Under the pieces are notes generated by a model. That model made no database searches. It saw nothing but the letters and a program-made list of their open reading frames with translations, and had not been told where the DNA came from. 64,000 bases of DNA, taken from positions 62,001 to 126,000 of the forward strand of contig JABMNK010000133.1 of the NCBI GenBank assembly GCA_013204595.1, written 5' to 3'. The position numbers and the translations under genes are program-made. Positions 27,333-37,300 of this stretch are shown one piece after another (the first letter of the stretch is position 1; every line of letters begins with the position of its first letter). This stretch comes from Flammeovirgaceae bacterium. Its GTDB lineage: Bacteria; Bacteroidota; Bacteroidia; Cytophagales; Cyclobacteriaceae.

Positions 27333-28439
27333 ATGGCGGAATATAAATCTTCAGAATCAACGATAAAATTTCAAAATTCTATCCATAAGGATTTTTCTCA
27401 GATTCTAAATATTAGAGTAAGTCAATATTTTAAGAAAACGGGTCAATCTAGGCATGCAAATTCTGTCATGTTCATAAAGACGATCGTTATGTTTGCGATT
27501 TTGATTATTCCATATTCATTTATTTATGTCATAGACAATGGGTGGATTTTAATGGCTCTTTATTTCATCATAGGGTTTGGGGTGGCAGGAATAGGATTTT
27601 CTGTTCAGCATGATGCCAATCACGGAGCGTATTCAAAAAATCCCTTAATCAATAAAATATTAGGCTATAGCTTGAACATAATAGGGGCAAATGCTACCAA
27701 TTGGAAAATTCAGCATAATGTCTTTCATCATTCCTACACTAATATAGACACACATGATGAGGATATTCGTCCTCGATTTATTTTACGATTTACGCCACAT
27801 GCCATATTGAAGTCATTTCATAAATTTCAATACATCTATGCTTGGGTGCTTTATGGTTTTATGACCCTTTCTTGGATTTTATTTAAGGATTTCGCCCAGT
27901 TTGTTGGGTATCAAAAGACCGGGATTTTAGCTAAGCATGTTCCTTTGACGAAGGCATGGAGTTGGTTGATTTTCACAAAGCTGATTTATTATGGCTATAT
28001 CATTGTGTTGCCCGTACTTCTCACGCCGTTTAGCTTTGTGCAAGTTTTGTTGGGTTTTTTATTAATGCATTATGTAGCAGGAGTATTTCTTGGAATCGTT
28101 TTTCAACCAGCACATGTGATGGAAGTTAACGATTACCCAATTGCTGCAGAGAATTTAATTGAGGAAAACTGGATGGTTCATCAGCTTAGAACTACCTGTA
28201 ATTTCGCAGGTAATAACTCTATTTTTTCGTGGTTTGTAGGTGGACTTAATTATCAAATTGAACATCATTTATTTCCAAACATTTGCCACGTACATTACCA
28301 TAAACTGGCACCTATTGTAGAGAAGACAGCCAAAGAATTCGGTTTTCCATATCATAATTTCGGAACTTTTGGAAAAGCACTGATCGGCCATAGAAACATG
28401 CTATTTGCTTTGGGAAGGCCAACAGCGGTTGCCTCATAA
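27333..28439 (+). CDS. Acyl-lipid fatty acid desaturase (membrane di-iron)
   Basis: Membrane desaturase of 368 aa. The three histidine boxes are complete: HDANHG at 93-98, HNVFHHSYTN at 128-137 and QIEHHLFPN at 308-316. The third box with Gln in the first position is typical of front-end (delta-5/delta-6) acyl-lipid desaturases. There is no fused cytochrome b5 domain, so ferredoxin or another donor is needed. It probably adjusts membrane fluidity. Convergent with the TspO-related operon. Confidence 0.9.
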   Translation: MAEYKSSESTIKFQNSIHKDFSQILNIRVSQYFKKTGQSRHANSVMFIKTIVMFAILIIPYSFIYVIDNGWILMALYFIIGFGVAGIGFSVQHDANHGAYSKNPLINKILGYSLNIIGANATNWKIQHNVFHHSYTNIDTHDEDIRPRFILRFTPHAILKSFHKFQYIYAWVLYGFMTLSWILFKDFAQFVGYQKTGILAKHVPLTKAWSWLIFTKLIYYGYIIVLPVLLTPFSFVQVLLGFLLMHYVAGVFLGIVFQPAHVMEVNDYPIAAENLIEENWMVHQLRTTCNFAGNNSIFSWFVGGLNYQIEHHLFPNICHVHYHKLAPIVEKTAKEFGFPYHNFGTFGKALIGHRNMLFALGRPTAVAS

Positions 28440-28482
28440 GTAGTATCTTTTCAATAGATTACGTCTATAAAGAACATTTTTA

Positions 28483-29307
28483 TCAATAAGATACCTTGCC
28501 TCTATTTTTAATTTCTTTAGCGAAATTTAAAAAAACCAAGAGCGCAAAGAAACCCATAATCCCCCCAGAAAAATAAGCCAATAAAGGCATTGTGCTCCAA
28601 TGCCTAATCATCAGCCAGAAAAAAGCCCAGACACTCACCAAGGCAAAGGCATTGTCTCGATAATATCTAAAGAGTGCAAAGACAATAGTTGATGCGACGG
28701 TAAGGATGAGATACGACCAGGTTACGTCTTGTAGGCCCATTCCATCCCATCGATGATAACTCAGTGCTGCAGCAATATTAAGAACAGCAGCTAAGGTAAT
28801 CCAGCCAAAATACACACTGAACACAAGAGATTCCATCCAATAATTGATTGAGATTCTAGCCTTTTTAATCTGAACTAGTAAGATGTTTATTTTAATCAAA
28901 GAAAAGAGCATTAAAAAGATAATAGCTACAGTGGTCCATAGCCAATCATATGAGGCACATACTAGCCAAAGGCCATTCAATAAAACATTAAGAGCATACC
29001 ATAACCTTACCTGAATCCATTCATTCATATTTTTTACGCGGATTATTTGATAAATAGGAAATAGGATCAAGCCTGTATAAATAACTCCCCAAATCGAAAA
29101 GGCAAATCCCTCAGGCACAATGAGCGGCGTAGTACTTATACTAGTCGTACCTATGGGATGCAGCCCAAAAAAACCAACACTAGTTCCATAGTATAAGCTC
29201 AGAAGTATGGTAAGTGAAGTGAGCGCTATAGCATGTGACATCTTTGACGAGACCATTTTATCTTTATTTTGGAGAACATCGTTACTTTTAATATTAAGCA
29301 TTGACAA
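28483..29307 (-). CDS. TspO/MBR-related tryptophan-rich membrane protein
   Basis: Membrane protein of 274 aa with about seven spans and many tryptophans. The block EGFAFSIWGVIYTGL near residue 69 and the NVLLNGLWLV segment near 107 resemble the TspO/MBR fold, but the protein is longer than classical TspO (about 160 aa). Last gene of a four-gene minus-strand operon of small membrane proteins. Role unknown; related proteins may sense or transport porphyrins or lipids. Confidence 0.65.
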   Translation of the reverse strand: MSMLNIKSNDVLQNKDKMVSSKMSHAIALTSLTILLSLYYGTSVGFFGLHPIGTTSISTTPLIVPEGFAFSIWGVIYTGLILFPIYQIIRVKNMNEWIQVRLWYALNVLLNGLWLVCASYDWLWTTVAIIFLMLFSLIKINILLVQIKKARISINYWMESLVFSVYFGWITLAAVLNIAAALSYHRWDGMGLQDVTWSYLILTVASTIVFALFRYYRDNAFALVSVWAFFWLMIRHWSTMPLLAYFSGGIMGFFALLVFLNFAKEIKNRGKVSY

Positions 29308-29317
29308 TTATGCCAAT

Positions 29318-29740
29318 TTAATATGAATGCGACAACAAATTGACGAGACTTCCTAGAAATAAATAAGTCCACAAAAGGGTGCGTATCCAGTTGAATTGAA
29401 CCAATTGCTTCAAGAGTCGTTGCGTTGACTGTTGATTCGATATTTTCCTGTGGATGGGAACAAATAGAATGAAAGTCATAAGCCATAAGACCAAAATAAT
29501 AAAGAGTGCTATTGACGAATAAAGGTTAGGTGAAAAGTAGCAAGTTAAGGCTACTAGAGCCAATTGCCCTAGCATCAGCGGGAGTACTACATAGCTCATG
29601 CGCGGCATGTATTGTTGATGCCATCGGCGAAGATCTGATGGCTGATAATAGCTAAAACTAGGATATATGATCAATTGTACGAGCCAAGTCAGGATGAATA
29701 AGCCAGCATTGAAAAGGGTTTCTAAAAATGCTAGTGACAT
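29318..29740 (-). CDS. Small integral membrane protein
   Basis: 140 aa with four likely spans (about 5-25, 48-68, 73-95, 115-135). A conserved-looking block of the form VQFNWIRTLLWTYLF is near residue 113 and FVPIHRKIS near 92; these recall a broad family of bacterial four-helix proteins without known function. Its stop lies 10 bp before the TspO-like gene and its start 3 bp after the DoxX-like stop, so it is within an operon. Confidence 0.7.
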   Translation of the reverse strand: MSLAFLETLFNAGLFILTWLVQLIIYPSFSYYQPSDLRRWHQQYMPRMSYVVLPLMLGQLALVALTCYFSPNLYSSIALFIILVLWLMTFILFVPIHRKISNQQSTQRLLKQLVQFNWIRTLLWTYLFLGSLVNLLSHSY

Positions 29741-29743
29741 AGC

Positions 29744-30121
29744 TTAAAGGCGTTTTAATCCAGTGATTTGCCAAGCCCAAATTAATAGCAATGGATGAAT
29801 GACAACTAAGCGGACCCATCCAATCCATTGAGCCACACAAAGTCCGCCGTTTATACAGGAACCTATTTGTATGAAATAGACATGCGCAGGGATAAACAAA
29901 ATCAATAATAACAATATCCCAAGGCCTCCTATTTTTTCTGTTTTGGCAAAGAGGGCGAAAAATCCGAAAATCAACTCAGCGACTCCGCTAAGGTAATTTA
30001 TGCATTCGGGAAAAGGTAGGTAATTGGGGATCAGTCCATAATAAAATTGGGGGTTGAGAAAGTGATTGACACCAGCCACCATATAAAAAAGCGAGAAAGA
30101 CCATTTTAGTATTTTTTTCAA
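29744..30121 (-). CDS. DoxX-like membrane protein
   Basis: 125 aa, four membrane spans. The N-terminal half (FYMVAGVNHFLNPQFYYGLIP) and the middle segment GVAELIFGFFALF fit the DoxX/YphA superfamily. These proteins have been linked to thiosulfate oxidation in archaea and to redox stress in bacteria; here nothing ties it to sulfur. 12 bp separate it from the upstream gene of the operon. Confidence 0.75.
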   Translation of the reverse strand: MKKILKWSFSLFYMVAGVNHFLNPQFYYGLIPNYLPFPECINYLSGVAELIFGFFALFAKTEKIGGLGILLLLILFIPAHVYFIQIGSCINGGLCVAQWIGWVRLVVIHPLLLIWAWQITGLKRL

Positions 30122-30133
30122 GATTTCAGTAGT

Positions 30134-30511
30134 TTAGAGTTTCCATCCCGTTAAATGAACCTCTTTTAAAATTAGAAAAAAAGGGACCCACCAAATAAAA
30201 TCATTAGTGATCAAGGTATAGATAAATTCAAAAGGAATACTTCCCTGAACATAGTTGATGATAAACCCTAAGGGGCCAAATATTTTACCCAACAATCCGA
30301 CGGCCACGATAGGCCAATGTTTGATAGGATTGTACGATGCTAACCAATAGCCTAATCCGTAGACGCCGATTACCATACCCATGCCTTGCCAAACCATCGG
30401 ATGGGTGAGTGGTTCCATACCCGTCAATTTAAAAAAGTGATCAGGTTTTAATACCACCCAAACGCCCCATAGGACATTGTATATTGCGGCAAATTTTAAG
30501 GTTAATTTCAT
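30134..30511 (-). CDS. Small integral membrane protein, first gene of the operon
   Basis: 125 aa with four likely spans. The N-terminus has the pattern LKFAAIYNVLWGVWVVLKP followed by a WQGMGMVIGVYGLGYW segment near residue 41. It resembles small four-helix proteins found beside DoxX-like genes. No function known. It is the first gene of the minus-strand set ending at 28483. Confidence 0.7.
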   Translation of the reverse strand: MKLTLKFAAIYNVLWGVWVVLKPDHFFKLTGMEPLTHPMVWQGMGMVIGVYGLGYWLASYNPIKHWPIVAVGLLGKIFGPLGFIINYVQGSIPFEFIYTLITNDFIWWVPFFLILKEVHLTGWKL

Positions 30512-30616
30512 TAATCTATTAACCGAAAAATCTATAAGATAGTTCTAAAAATGATAGCGGAACGGTTGTGGTTCACTTCGCTGTGAGATAGTTGGGATAA
30601 ACTATCGGGTAGATCA

Positions 30617-30647
30617 CAAAAAAAAAGCCTGTCAATATTGACAGGCT
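30617..30647 (-). terminator. Rho-independent terminator of the cold-shock gene
   Basis: A perfect 22-bp palindrome (AGCCTGTCAATATTGACAGG..., 30626-30647) followed on the minus strand by a run of nine to ten T. It starts about 25 bp after the cold-shock stop codon. Confidence 0.88.
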
Positions 30648-30671
30648 CGCAAAGTATTTTGAGAAGACTTA

Positions 30672-30863
30672 TTAAGCAACTCTGACGTTTACAGCATTCA
30701 GACCTTTTTGGCCATCTTGCACATCATAGCTTACTTTATCGCCTTCACGAATTTCTTCTGTTAAACCTGTTTGATGAACAAACACGTCTTTTCCACCTTC
30801 ATCAGGTGTGATAAATCCAAATCCTTTGGTATTATTGAAAAATTTTACTGTACCTCTACTCAT
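30672..30863 (-). CDS. Cold-shock domain protein (CspA family)
   Basis: 63 aa from the ATG at 30863 (a longer frame opens at 30887, but MSRGTVKFF is the normal start). Both RNA-binding motifs are present: KGFGFI near residue 13 and DVFVH near 26. It is a single-domain RNA chaperone that melts secondary structure at low temperature or under other stress. It has its own terminator, and a TAACTTTG element lies about 22 bp upstream. Confidence 0.94.
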   Translation of the reverse strand: MSRGTVKFFNNTKGFGFITPDEGGKDVFVHQTGLTEEIREGDKVSYDVQDGQKGLNAVNVRVA

Positions 30864-30884
30864 GATTATTTTATTAATTGGCAA

Positions 30885-30892
30885 CAAAGTTA
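30885..30892 (-). promoter_or_regulatory. Candidate -7 promoter element for the cold-shock gene
   Basis: The minus strand reads TAACTTTG (consensus TAnnTTTG), about 22 bp from the ATG. The -33 box is not clear. Confidence 0.42.
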
Positions 30893-31375
30893 TTTATTTT
30901 CAAATAAAATACACTATAAATATTTAAATCAATTAGAAAAATAGCTTTAATCGATTTAAAAAGCTTTTATTTTTTATTTTTCGGCACTTGAATTGTACTG
31001 TTTTTTGATGATAAGCACCTCGATTGGCGCTTTAGGTAGTTTATGGTATTTATGTCGGTGGGGCCAAAATGAGCGATGATTTTGTGTTGCTTATTGACAG
31101 TTGAATCGGCAGTGCTACTTAAAAGGAGAACTGATAATGATGAGTGCTCTTGGTTATTCAAAAAATCTTTTGACAAAGATTGATCTTATCGTCACCCATC
31201 CTGCCTTGATTGCAAGATAGAAATTCATTAGTTTTAACTGTTATTTGTTTTGATTTAGTAGGAATGTAACATCCAACTAATGACTTTTATGCAGCATTTA
31301 TCTTTGATGAATGTAGCTATTAGCGTATCCGTCGCTCAGCTTACATAGGGCTTATGAAATTTTAAACCAGAAGGA
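30893..31375. other. Intergenic region, mostly unexplained
   Basis: About 480 bp between the divergent cold-shock and sulfatase genes. It is AT-rich. A 69-codon frame on the minus strand (30967-31176) has no recognisable features and is probably chance. A TATCTTTG element at 31299-31306 may serve the sulfatase. I see no RNA gene. Confidence 0.55.
31299..31306 (+). promoter_or_regulatory. Candidate -7 promoter element for the sulfatase
   Basis: TATCTTTG matches TAnnTTTG and lies 70 bp ahead of the ATG at 31376. There is no good TTTG at the proper distance upstream, so support is limited. Confidence 0.38.
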
Positions 31376-33010
31376 ATGACAAAAAGTAATAGATTGAACG
31401 TCTTATTGATAATGGGTATCTTAATAGGTTGTGGCCCCTCTGAGCGCGAAATCAGTAAACCAAAAAGACCCAATATTTTATTTATCATGTCGGATGATCA
31501 TGCCTATCAAGCAATAAGTGCTTATAGCGACCAATTGATTGAAACTCCCAATATTGATCGAATAGCCCAAGAGGGGATGTTGTTTACCAACGCGTGCGTG
31601 ACCAATTCCATTTGTGCACCATCCCGTGCAACCATTCTCACAGGTAAGCATACGCACGTGAATGGTAAAATAGACAATAGAATGCCTTTTGATACAACAA
31701 ATGTTACTTTTCCACAGCTTTTTCAACAGGCAGGATACCAAACCGCAATGTTTGGAAAATTACATTTTGGAAATAACCCAACAGGTGTAGATGATTTCAT
31801 GATTTTACCGGGTCAGGGCAGTTACTTTAATCCCGAGTTTATCACTTCTAACGGGGATACGACCATTATCGGATACGTGACGGATATCATCACGGATATG
31901 GCACTTAATTGGTTAGAGGAAAAACGAGATGTTGAAAAGCCTTTTATGCTCATGTATTTGCACAAAGCGCCCCATCGACCCTGGTGGCCAAGTCCTGAAA
32001 AGTTTAAAGAATACAGCAAAAAGACATTTACTGAACCTTCAACTCTTTTTGACGATTATCAAACGCGCGGAAGTGCTGCCAAACAAGCTGAAATGAATTT
32101 ATTGAATGACATGCGCTATGGTCATGATTCTAAAATTAGGCCAGAAACAATGGTTGAGATGGGGAAGGTCCTGCCTGAAATACCTCCTATCAACTGGGGA
32201 AATGTAGATGGTTTTACAGGGTCTTATAATCGACTAAACAAGGAACAAAAGGCCTTACATGATCCGATAGTAGATTCGATTAATTTAATTTTTAAGACCC
32301 AGTGGCCTCAAATGACAGAGGAAGAAAAAATGCGCTGGAAATATCAGCGATATATGCAGGATTATTTAGGCACTATTGCTTCAGTCGATGATAATGTGGG
32401 CAGAATTCTAGACTATCTCGAAGAGAGTGGCCTTGCTGAAAATACCATTGTCATTTATACTTCGGATCAAGGATTTTATCTAGGGGAACATGGTTGGTTT
32501 GATAAAAGATTTATTTATGATGAATCTTTTAAAATGCCTTTGCTGATCAAATGGCCTGGAGTTGTTCAAGCAGGAAGTCGCAATGATGAAATGGTTCAGA
32601 ATTTGGACTTTGCGCAAACGATGCTTGAGGCTGCGGAAATAACTGCCCCTTTAGACATGCAAGGAGAAAGTATAGTTCCTTTGTTAAAGGAACAAAACAC
32701 ATGGACCCGTGATGCAGTGTATTATCACTATTATGAATATCCGGCGGTTCATATGGTGAAAAGACATTATGGTATCGTTACGAAGGAATATAAGTTGGTT
32801 CATTTTTACTATGATGTAGATGAATGGGAATTATACGATAGAACGCAGGATATGCTAGAGGTCACGAATGTCATTAATGATTCCCTTTACGCAGAAATAG
32901 TTGAAGATTTGAAAAGAAGATTGCTCGATTTAAGAGTCAAGTATGGAGATTCTGACATTTTGGATCAACAATTTATAGATATCTATAGGGAAAATGGGTG
33001 GATTGAATAA
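31376..33010 (+). CDS. Sulfatase (S1 family) lipoprotein
   Basis: Formylglycine-dependent sulfatase of 544 aa. The CxPSR motif is CAPSRATILTG, with Cys80 the residue converted to formylglycine; the first metal-binding aspartates are in MSDDHA at 38-43, and SDQGFYLGEHGW supplies later metal and sulfate contacts. A lipobox (LIGC, residues 16-19) indicates membrane anchoring on the outside of the inner membrane or at the outer membrane. It probably desulfates a polysaccharide such as a marine galactan. It needs a formylglycine-generating enzyme, which is not in this window. Followed by aldose 1-epimerase. Confidence 0.92.
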   Translation: MTKSNRLNVLLIMGILIGCGPSEREISKPKRPNILFIMSDDHAYQAISAYSDQLIETPNIDRIAQEGMLFTNACVTNSICAPSRATILTGKHTHVNGKIDNRMPFDTTNVTFPQLFQQAGYQTAMFGKLHFGNNPTGVDDFMILPGQGSYFNPEFITSNGDTTIIGYVTDIITDMALNWLEEKRDVEKPFMLMYLHKAPHRPWWPSPEKFKEYSKKTFTEPSTLFDDYQTRGSAAKQAEMNLLNDMRYGHDSKIRPETMVEMGKVLPEIPPINWGNVDGFTGSYNRLNKEQKALHDPIVDSINLIFKTQWPQMTEEEKMRWKYQRYMQDYLGTIASVDDNVGRILDYLEESGLAENTIVIYTSDQGFYLGEHGWFDKRFIYDESFKMPLLIKWPGVVQAGSRNDEMVQNLDFAQTMLEAAEITAPLDMQGESIVPLLKEQNTWTRDAVYYHYYEYPAVHMVKRHYGIVTKEYKLVHFYYDVDEWELYDRTQDMLEVTNVINDSLYAEIVEDLKRRLLDLRVKYGDSDILDQQFIDIYRENGWIE

Positions 33011-33085
33011 GATAGATCAATGCTTGAAAAACCCACAGAACGTATAAATCTCGAATCCTTCTTATGTAACCAATTTAGTTAGTCT

Positions 33086-34234
33086 ATGATTTTAAAAACT
33101 GAAAGATTCTTATTTATAATGATTTGCTGTTTCAGTGGGTTATATTCATGCCATCAACAAGATCAAATGGAAATTAAATTAATAGACTCAAAGGGATTTG
33201 ATGAAGTAGTCGGGGATAAGGTGGTAAAATTATTTACTTTGAAAAATGCTAATGGACTGAAGGCCCAAATCACCAATTATGGCGGCAGGGTTGTGACTTT
33301 GTATGTGCCGGATAAATCAGGTAGAAGGGATGATATTGTATTGGGCTTCGATGACCTAAGGCAATATCAAACCTCTAAAGAAAAGTATTTCGGTTCTCTA
33401 ATTGGCCGATATGGAAACAGAATAGGTAGGGCCACTTTCAATCTTGACGGAGTGGACTATGTACTAGCAGCAAATACAGGAGTTAATCATCTTCATGGAG
33501 GGGTAAAAGGATTTGAATCGGTGGTATGGGAAGCTCAATTAATCGATGAAAGTACGTTGCAATTGAATTATTTCTCGAAACATCTGGAGGAGGGTTATCC
33601 AGGAAATTTATCCGTCAGGGTTGTGTATCAACTCACCGATGATCAGTCATTGAAGGTAGCATATTTTGCGACAACTGACCAGCCGACGGTGATCAATCTT
33701 ACTCATCATTCATTTTTTAATCTCAAAGGTGCTGGCGTTGGCACGATCAATGATCACTATTTACAAATAAATGCAGACTATTTTACCCCTGTGGACGATG
33801 CTTTGATAACGACTGGCGAGCAAAGATCTGTCAATAATACACCTTTTGATTTTTTAAAATTAACCCAGATTGGCGATCGCTTGGATCAGCTCGATGAGCA
33901 GTTGGACAAAGGGCGGGGATATGATCACAATTTTGTATTGAACCATTCAGATTCAACGATCAATTTTGCCGCCAAAGTTTTTGAGCCCCTTTCCGGAAGG
34001 ACTATGGAAGTATATACCAACGAGCCTGGGATTCAATTTTATGGTGGTAATTTTTTAGATGGTTCTGTAGAGGGAAAGCAGGAAAAAAAATATCCCTTTA
34101 GAGGTGCTTTTTGTTTAGAAACGCAACACTTTCCAGACAGTCCAAACAAGCCAAATTTTCCGTCAACTTTGTTAAAACCAGGGGATGATTACTACAGTAT
34201 TTGTATTTATAAGTTTGGCATTCAACTACCTTGA
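33086..34234 (+). CDS. galM: Aldose 1-epimerase (mutarotase) lipoprotein
   Basis: Interconverts alpha and beta anomers of galactose or another aldose. Family blocks: GRYGNRIGRA near residue 110, NHLHGGVKGF near 133, the catalytic His in LTHHSFFNL near 206, and the catalytic Glu in GAFCLETQHFPDSP near 346. The N-terminal hydrophobic stretch ends with LYSC, a lipobox, so this copy is exported, which fits extracellular sugar release. It lies between a sulfatase and a sugar dehydrogenase, and a galactokinase is found 14 kb downstream. Confidence 0.9.
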   Translation: MILKTERFLFIMICCFSGLYSCHQQDQMEIKLIDSKGFDEVVGDKVVKLFTLKNANGLKAQITNYGGRVVTLYVPDKSGRRDDIVLGFDDLRQYQTSKEKYFGSLIGRYGNRIGRATFNLDGVDYVLAANTGVNHLHGGVKGFESVVWEAQLIDESTLQLNYFSKHLEEGYPGNLSVRVVYQLTDDQSLKVAYFATTDQPTVINLTHHSFFNLKGAGVGTINDHYLQINADYFTPVDDALITTGEQRSVNNTPFDFLKLTQIGDRLDQLDEQLDKGRGYDHNFVLNHSDSTINFAAKVFEPLSGRTMEVYTNEPGIQFYGGNFLDGSVEGKQEKKYPFRGAFCLETQHFPDSPNKPNFPSTLLKPGDDYYSICIYKFGIQLP

Positions 34235-34336
34235 ATGATGGCTCATAAAGTTGATTTACGCCCCTAATGTTGAATTATTATTTGTCTATTGGTAGTTCAT
34301 CGCTATTTAAATTCACTCTTTCAAATCGTTATTTAT

Positions 34337-37300
34337 ATGTCTTTTTTTTATAATTCTCGCCCCTTTACTTTTAGTGCAGTAATCGTCGTTGCAGTAATGT
34401 TTTTAACGGCATGTCAACCTTCACGACAGCCTTCAATTCTCGTAGTTTATGAGCCGGGCGCCCAAATATCAGGTGAAATAATGGAGGTTTATAAAGTAGC
34501 CGAAACGATGGGATTGATGGTAGATTCTACAGCTTTCCCAAATGATCGTTTGTCAGCAGAACTGTGGAAATATCGGTCGGTCGTGTTGTTGTTGAATCCT
34601 AACAAACTAGAAAGTGATTGGCAGACAGATATTGAACGTTATGTGCAAACTGGCGGTGGGCTTTTGATAAAGGACATCCCAATTAACACCTATCAATGGC
34701 CGTGGTTGGCAGATGCTAAATCGTTGGGGGTCAATGATTACGATCACGGAACCATCACTTTTATAGGTGACATGGAAGATTTTGGTGTCTTGATGAATAA
34801 GTCATTGGGAAGTGAAAAAATAAACAAGAGTGATCTTTCGACCATTCCAGCACCCGATCGAAGTAGATTTACCAAAATTGTTTTGGATGCCGACGTCAAC
34901 GAGCCTATGGAATTGGCAATATTACCTAGCGGAAAAGTTCTTTTCATTGAACGGGAGGGAAATTTCAAAATGTTTGATCCCGCGACCAACCAAACCAAAC
35001 TGTTGCACACCTTTGATATCAGTACGGAAGGTAATTACGAAGATGGTATGCTGGGACTAGCTGTGGATCCCAATTATCAAGTGAATAACTGGGTTTACAT
35101 TTACTATTCTCCCTACGGAGGCAAGCCGCGACAACAACTTTCAAGATTTGTGCTTGCTTATGAGGATAGCCTTTTGGTACAAAGCGAAAAGTTAATAATG
35201 GAGGTCGAAGTGCAGCGTGAGACATGCTGTCATTCAGGTGGGTCTATTGTTTTTGGGCCTGGAGGGAATTTGTTTTTGAGTACGGGAGATAATACCAGTT
35301 CCAAGGAATCGGATGGCTACTCTCCGCTTGATCAAAGACCTGGTCGTTCGCCATTTGATGCCCAAAAAGGAACGTCTAACGCCGATGATTTGCGCGGTAA
35401 AATATTGCGTATTAAACCTACAGAAGATGGCTCGTATACTATTCCAGCAGGAAATTTATTTCCCGCCGATGGCAGTTCCGGAAGGCCTGAAATTTATGCA
35501 ATGGGCTGTCGTAATCCATTTCGCTTTACAGTAGATCAAAAAACGGGCTATGTTTATTGGGGTGATGTAGGTCCTGATTCAGGAAAGGACAGTGAGTTGG
35601 GACCACAAAGTTATGATGAATGGAACCAAGCTAAAACACCAGGTTATTATGGGTGGCCTTATTTTGTTGCCGATAATAAGCCTTACCCAATGCTGGACTT
35701 TGCATCCAATGAATTGGGACCTATGCAAGATCCTCTCCATCCTGTTAATGCTTCTCCTAACAATACAGGAATGCAAAATTTGCCCCCTGCGCGTACGCCG
35801 ATGATTTGGTATCCTTATGGCGAATCGGACGTCTGGCCAATGCTAGGGAAAGGCTCTAGAAGTGCGATGGGAGGGCCTATGTATTACCGTCCTGATAAAG
35901 CAGATAAAACGGGATTTCCAGCTTATTTTAATGGAAAACTTTTCATCTATGAATGGGCTAGGAGTTGGATCAAAGTAGTGTCTTTTGATGCGGATTGGAA
36001 TCCCACTAAAATTGAGTCTTTTTTACCTGATGAGACTTTTGTAAAACCTATTGACATGGAATTTGATCAATATGGGAATATGTATTTATTGGAATATGGG
36101 GCAAATTACTTTGCCAATAATGTAGAGGCAAGACTTGTTAAAATTGAGTACAATGAAGGAAATAGAATTCCGGTGCCAAAGATTGTTTCGGGCGCATTGC
36201 GAGGAGGGTTGCCTTTTACAACCCATTTCTCTGCAGGAAATTCTTATGATTACGATGGTGATTCCCTTCAATTCCTATGGATTTCATCAATGGATGTCCA
36301 TTTTGAAGGCTCCGAAGTAGATTTCACTTTCCTGCAACCTGGTATTCATACCGTACGCTTATTAGTTACCGATAGCCAAGGTGATACGGCGTCAGCTATT
36401 ACTCGGGTAATCGCCGGTAATGCGCCCCCACAAATTGAATTAAGCTATTCAGGTAATCAATCTTTTTATTTTGGAAATGAAATTCATCAGTATCATTTTA
36501 ATGTAGTGGACGCTGAAGATGGTGAGGTGGCTGCTCAGACTATTTCAGCAAATGAAGTAAAGGTTAATTTTAGTTATTTGGAAAGGGATTATGATTTGGC
36601 ACTTTTAGGCGAGGAATTTTTCCAAAATCCTCAGCTTAATCTGAAAGGAAAAAAATTAATTGAGGCGAGTGATTGCGCCTCTTGTCATGCTCAAGAAACG
36701 GCGTCAATTGGACCTAGTTTGTATCAGATTTCTGATCGGTACAAGTCGGATCCGAAGTCGCCAGCACTTTTAGCGATGAAAATTATCGCTGGAGGAAGCG
36801 GTAATTGGGGACACTCCATCATGGCCGCTCATCCTAAGTTATCTGTTGATGAGGCTACTCAGATGGCTTCCTACATTGTGGGATTAAAAAAGGCTACTAA
36901 AGTCTCAACGTTACCGATTCAAGGATCTATTACTTTGGATCTTCATGAAAAGGATAAATGGGGGACTTATGTCCTATCAGCGACTTATACTGATCATGGA
37001 AACGGTGATGTGTCCTCTATTCAGGCTTCGAAAATAATCATGCTTAAGCCACCCATTATTGAGGCTGAAAATTACCATTATTTTCAAGATGTACAGCAGC
37101 AGCGTCCAAATGGCGGCAATTTTGCTTACGTGAGTGAGATCAACGATGGATCTTATTTGGGATTTGATAATATAGATCTAACGAATGTTGGCAGTATTGA
37201 TTTGAGGATAATGGCCTTTAATGGGGGCACAGTATACCTTAAACAAGGTGGCCCATCAGGCAGTATTATTGCAAGTCAAGAGATTCCTTCCCCTAAAGAG

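Noticed and set aside
30967-31176. 69-codon minus-strand frame in the cold-shock/sulfatase intergenic region
   Set aside because: No recognisable domain, signal or neighbour relation, low-complexity composition and no promoter element; most likely a chance ORF.
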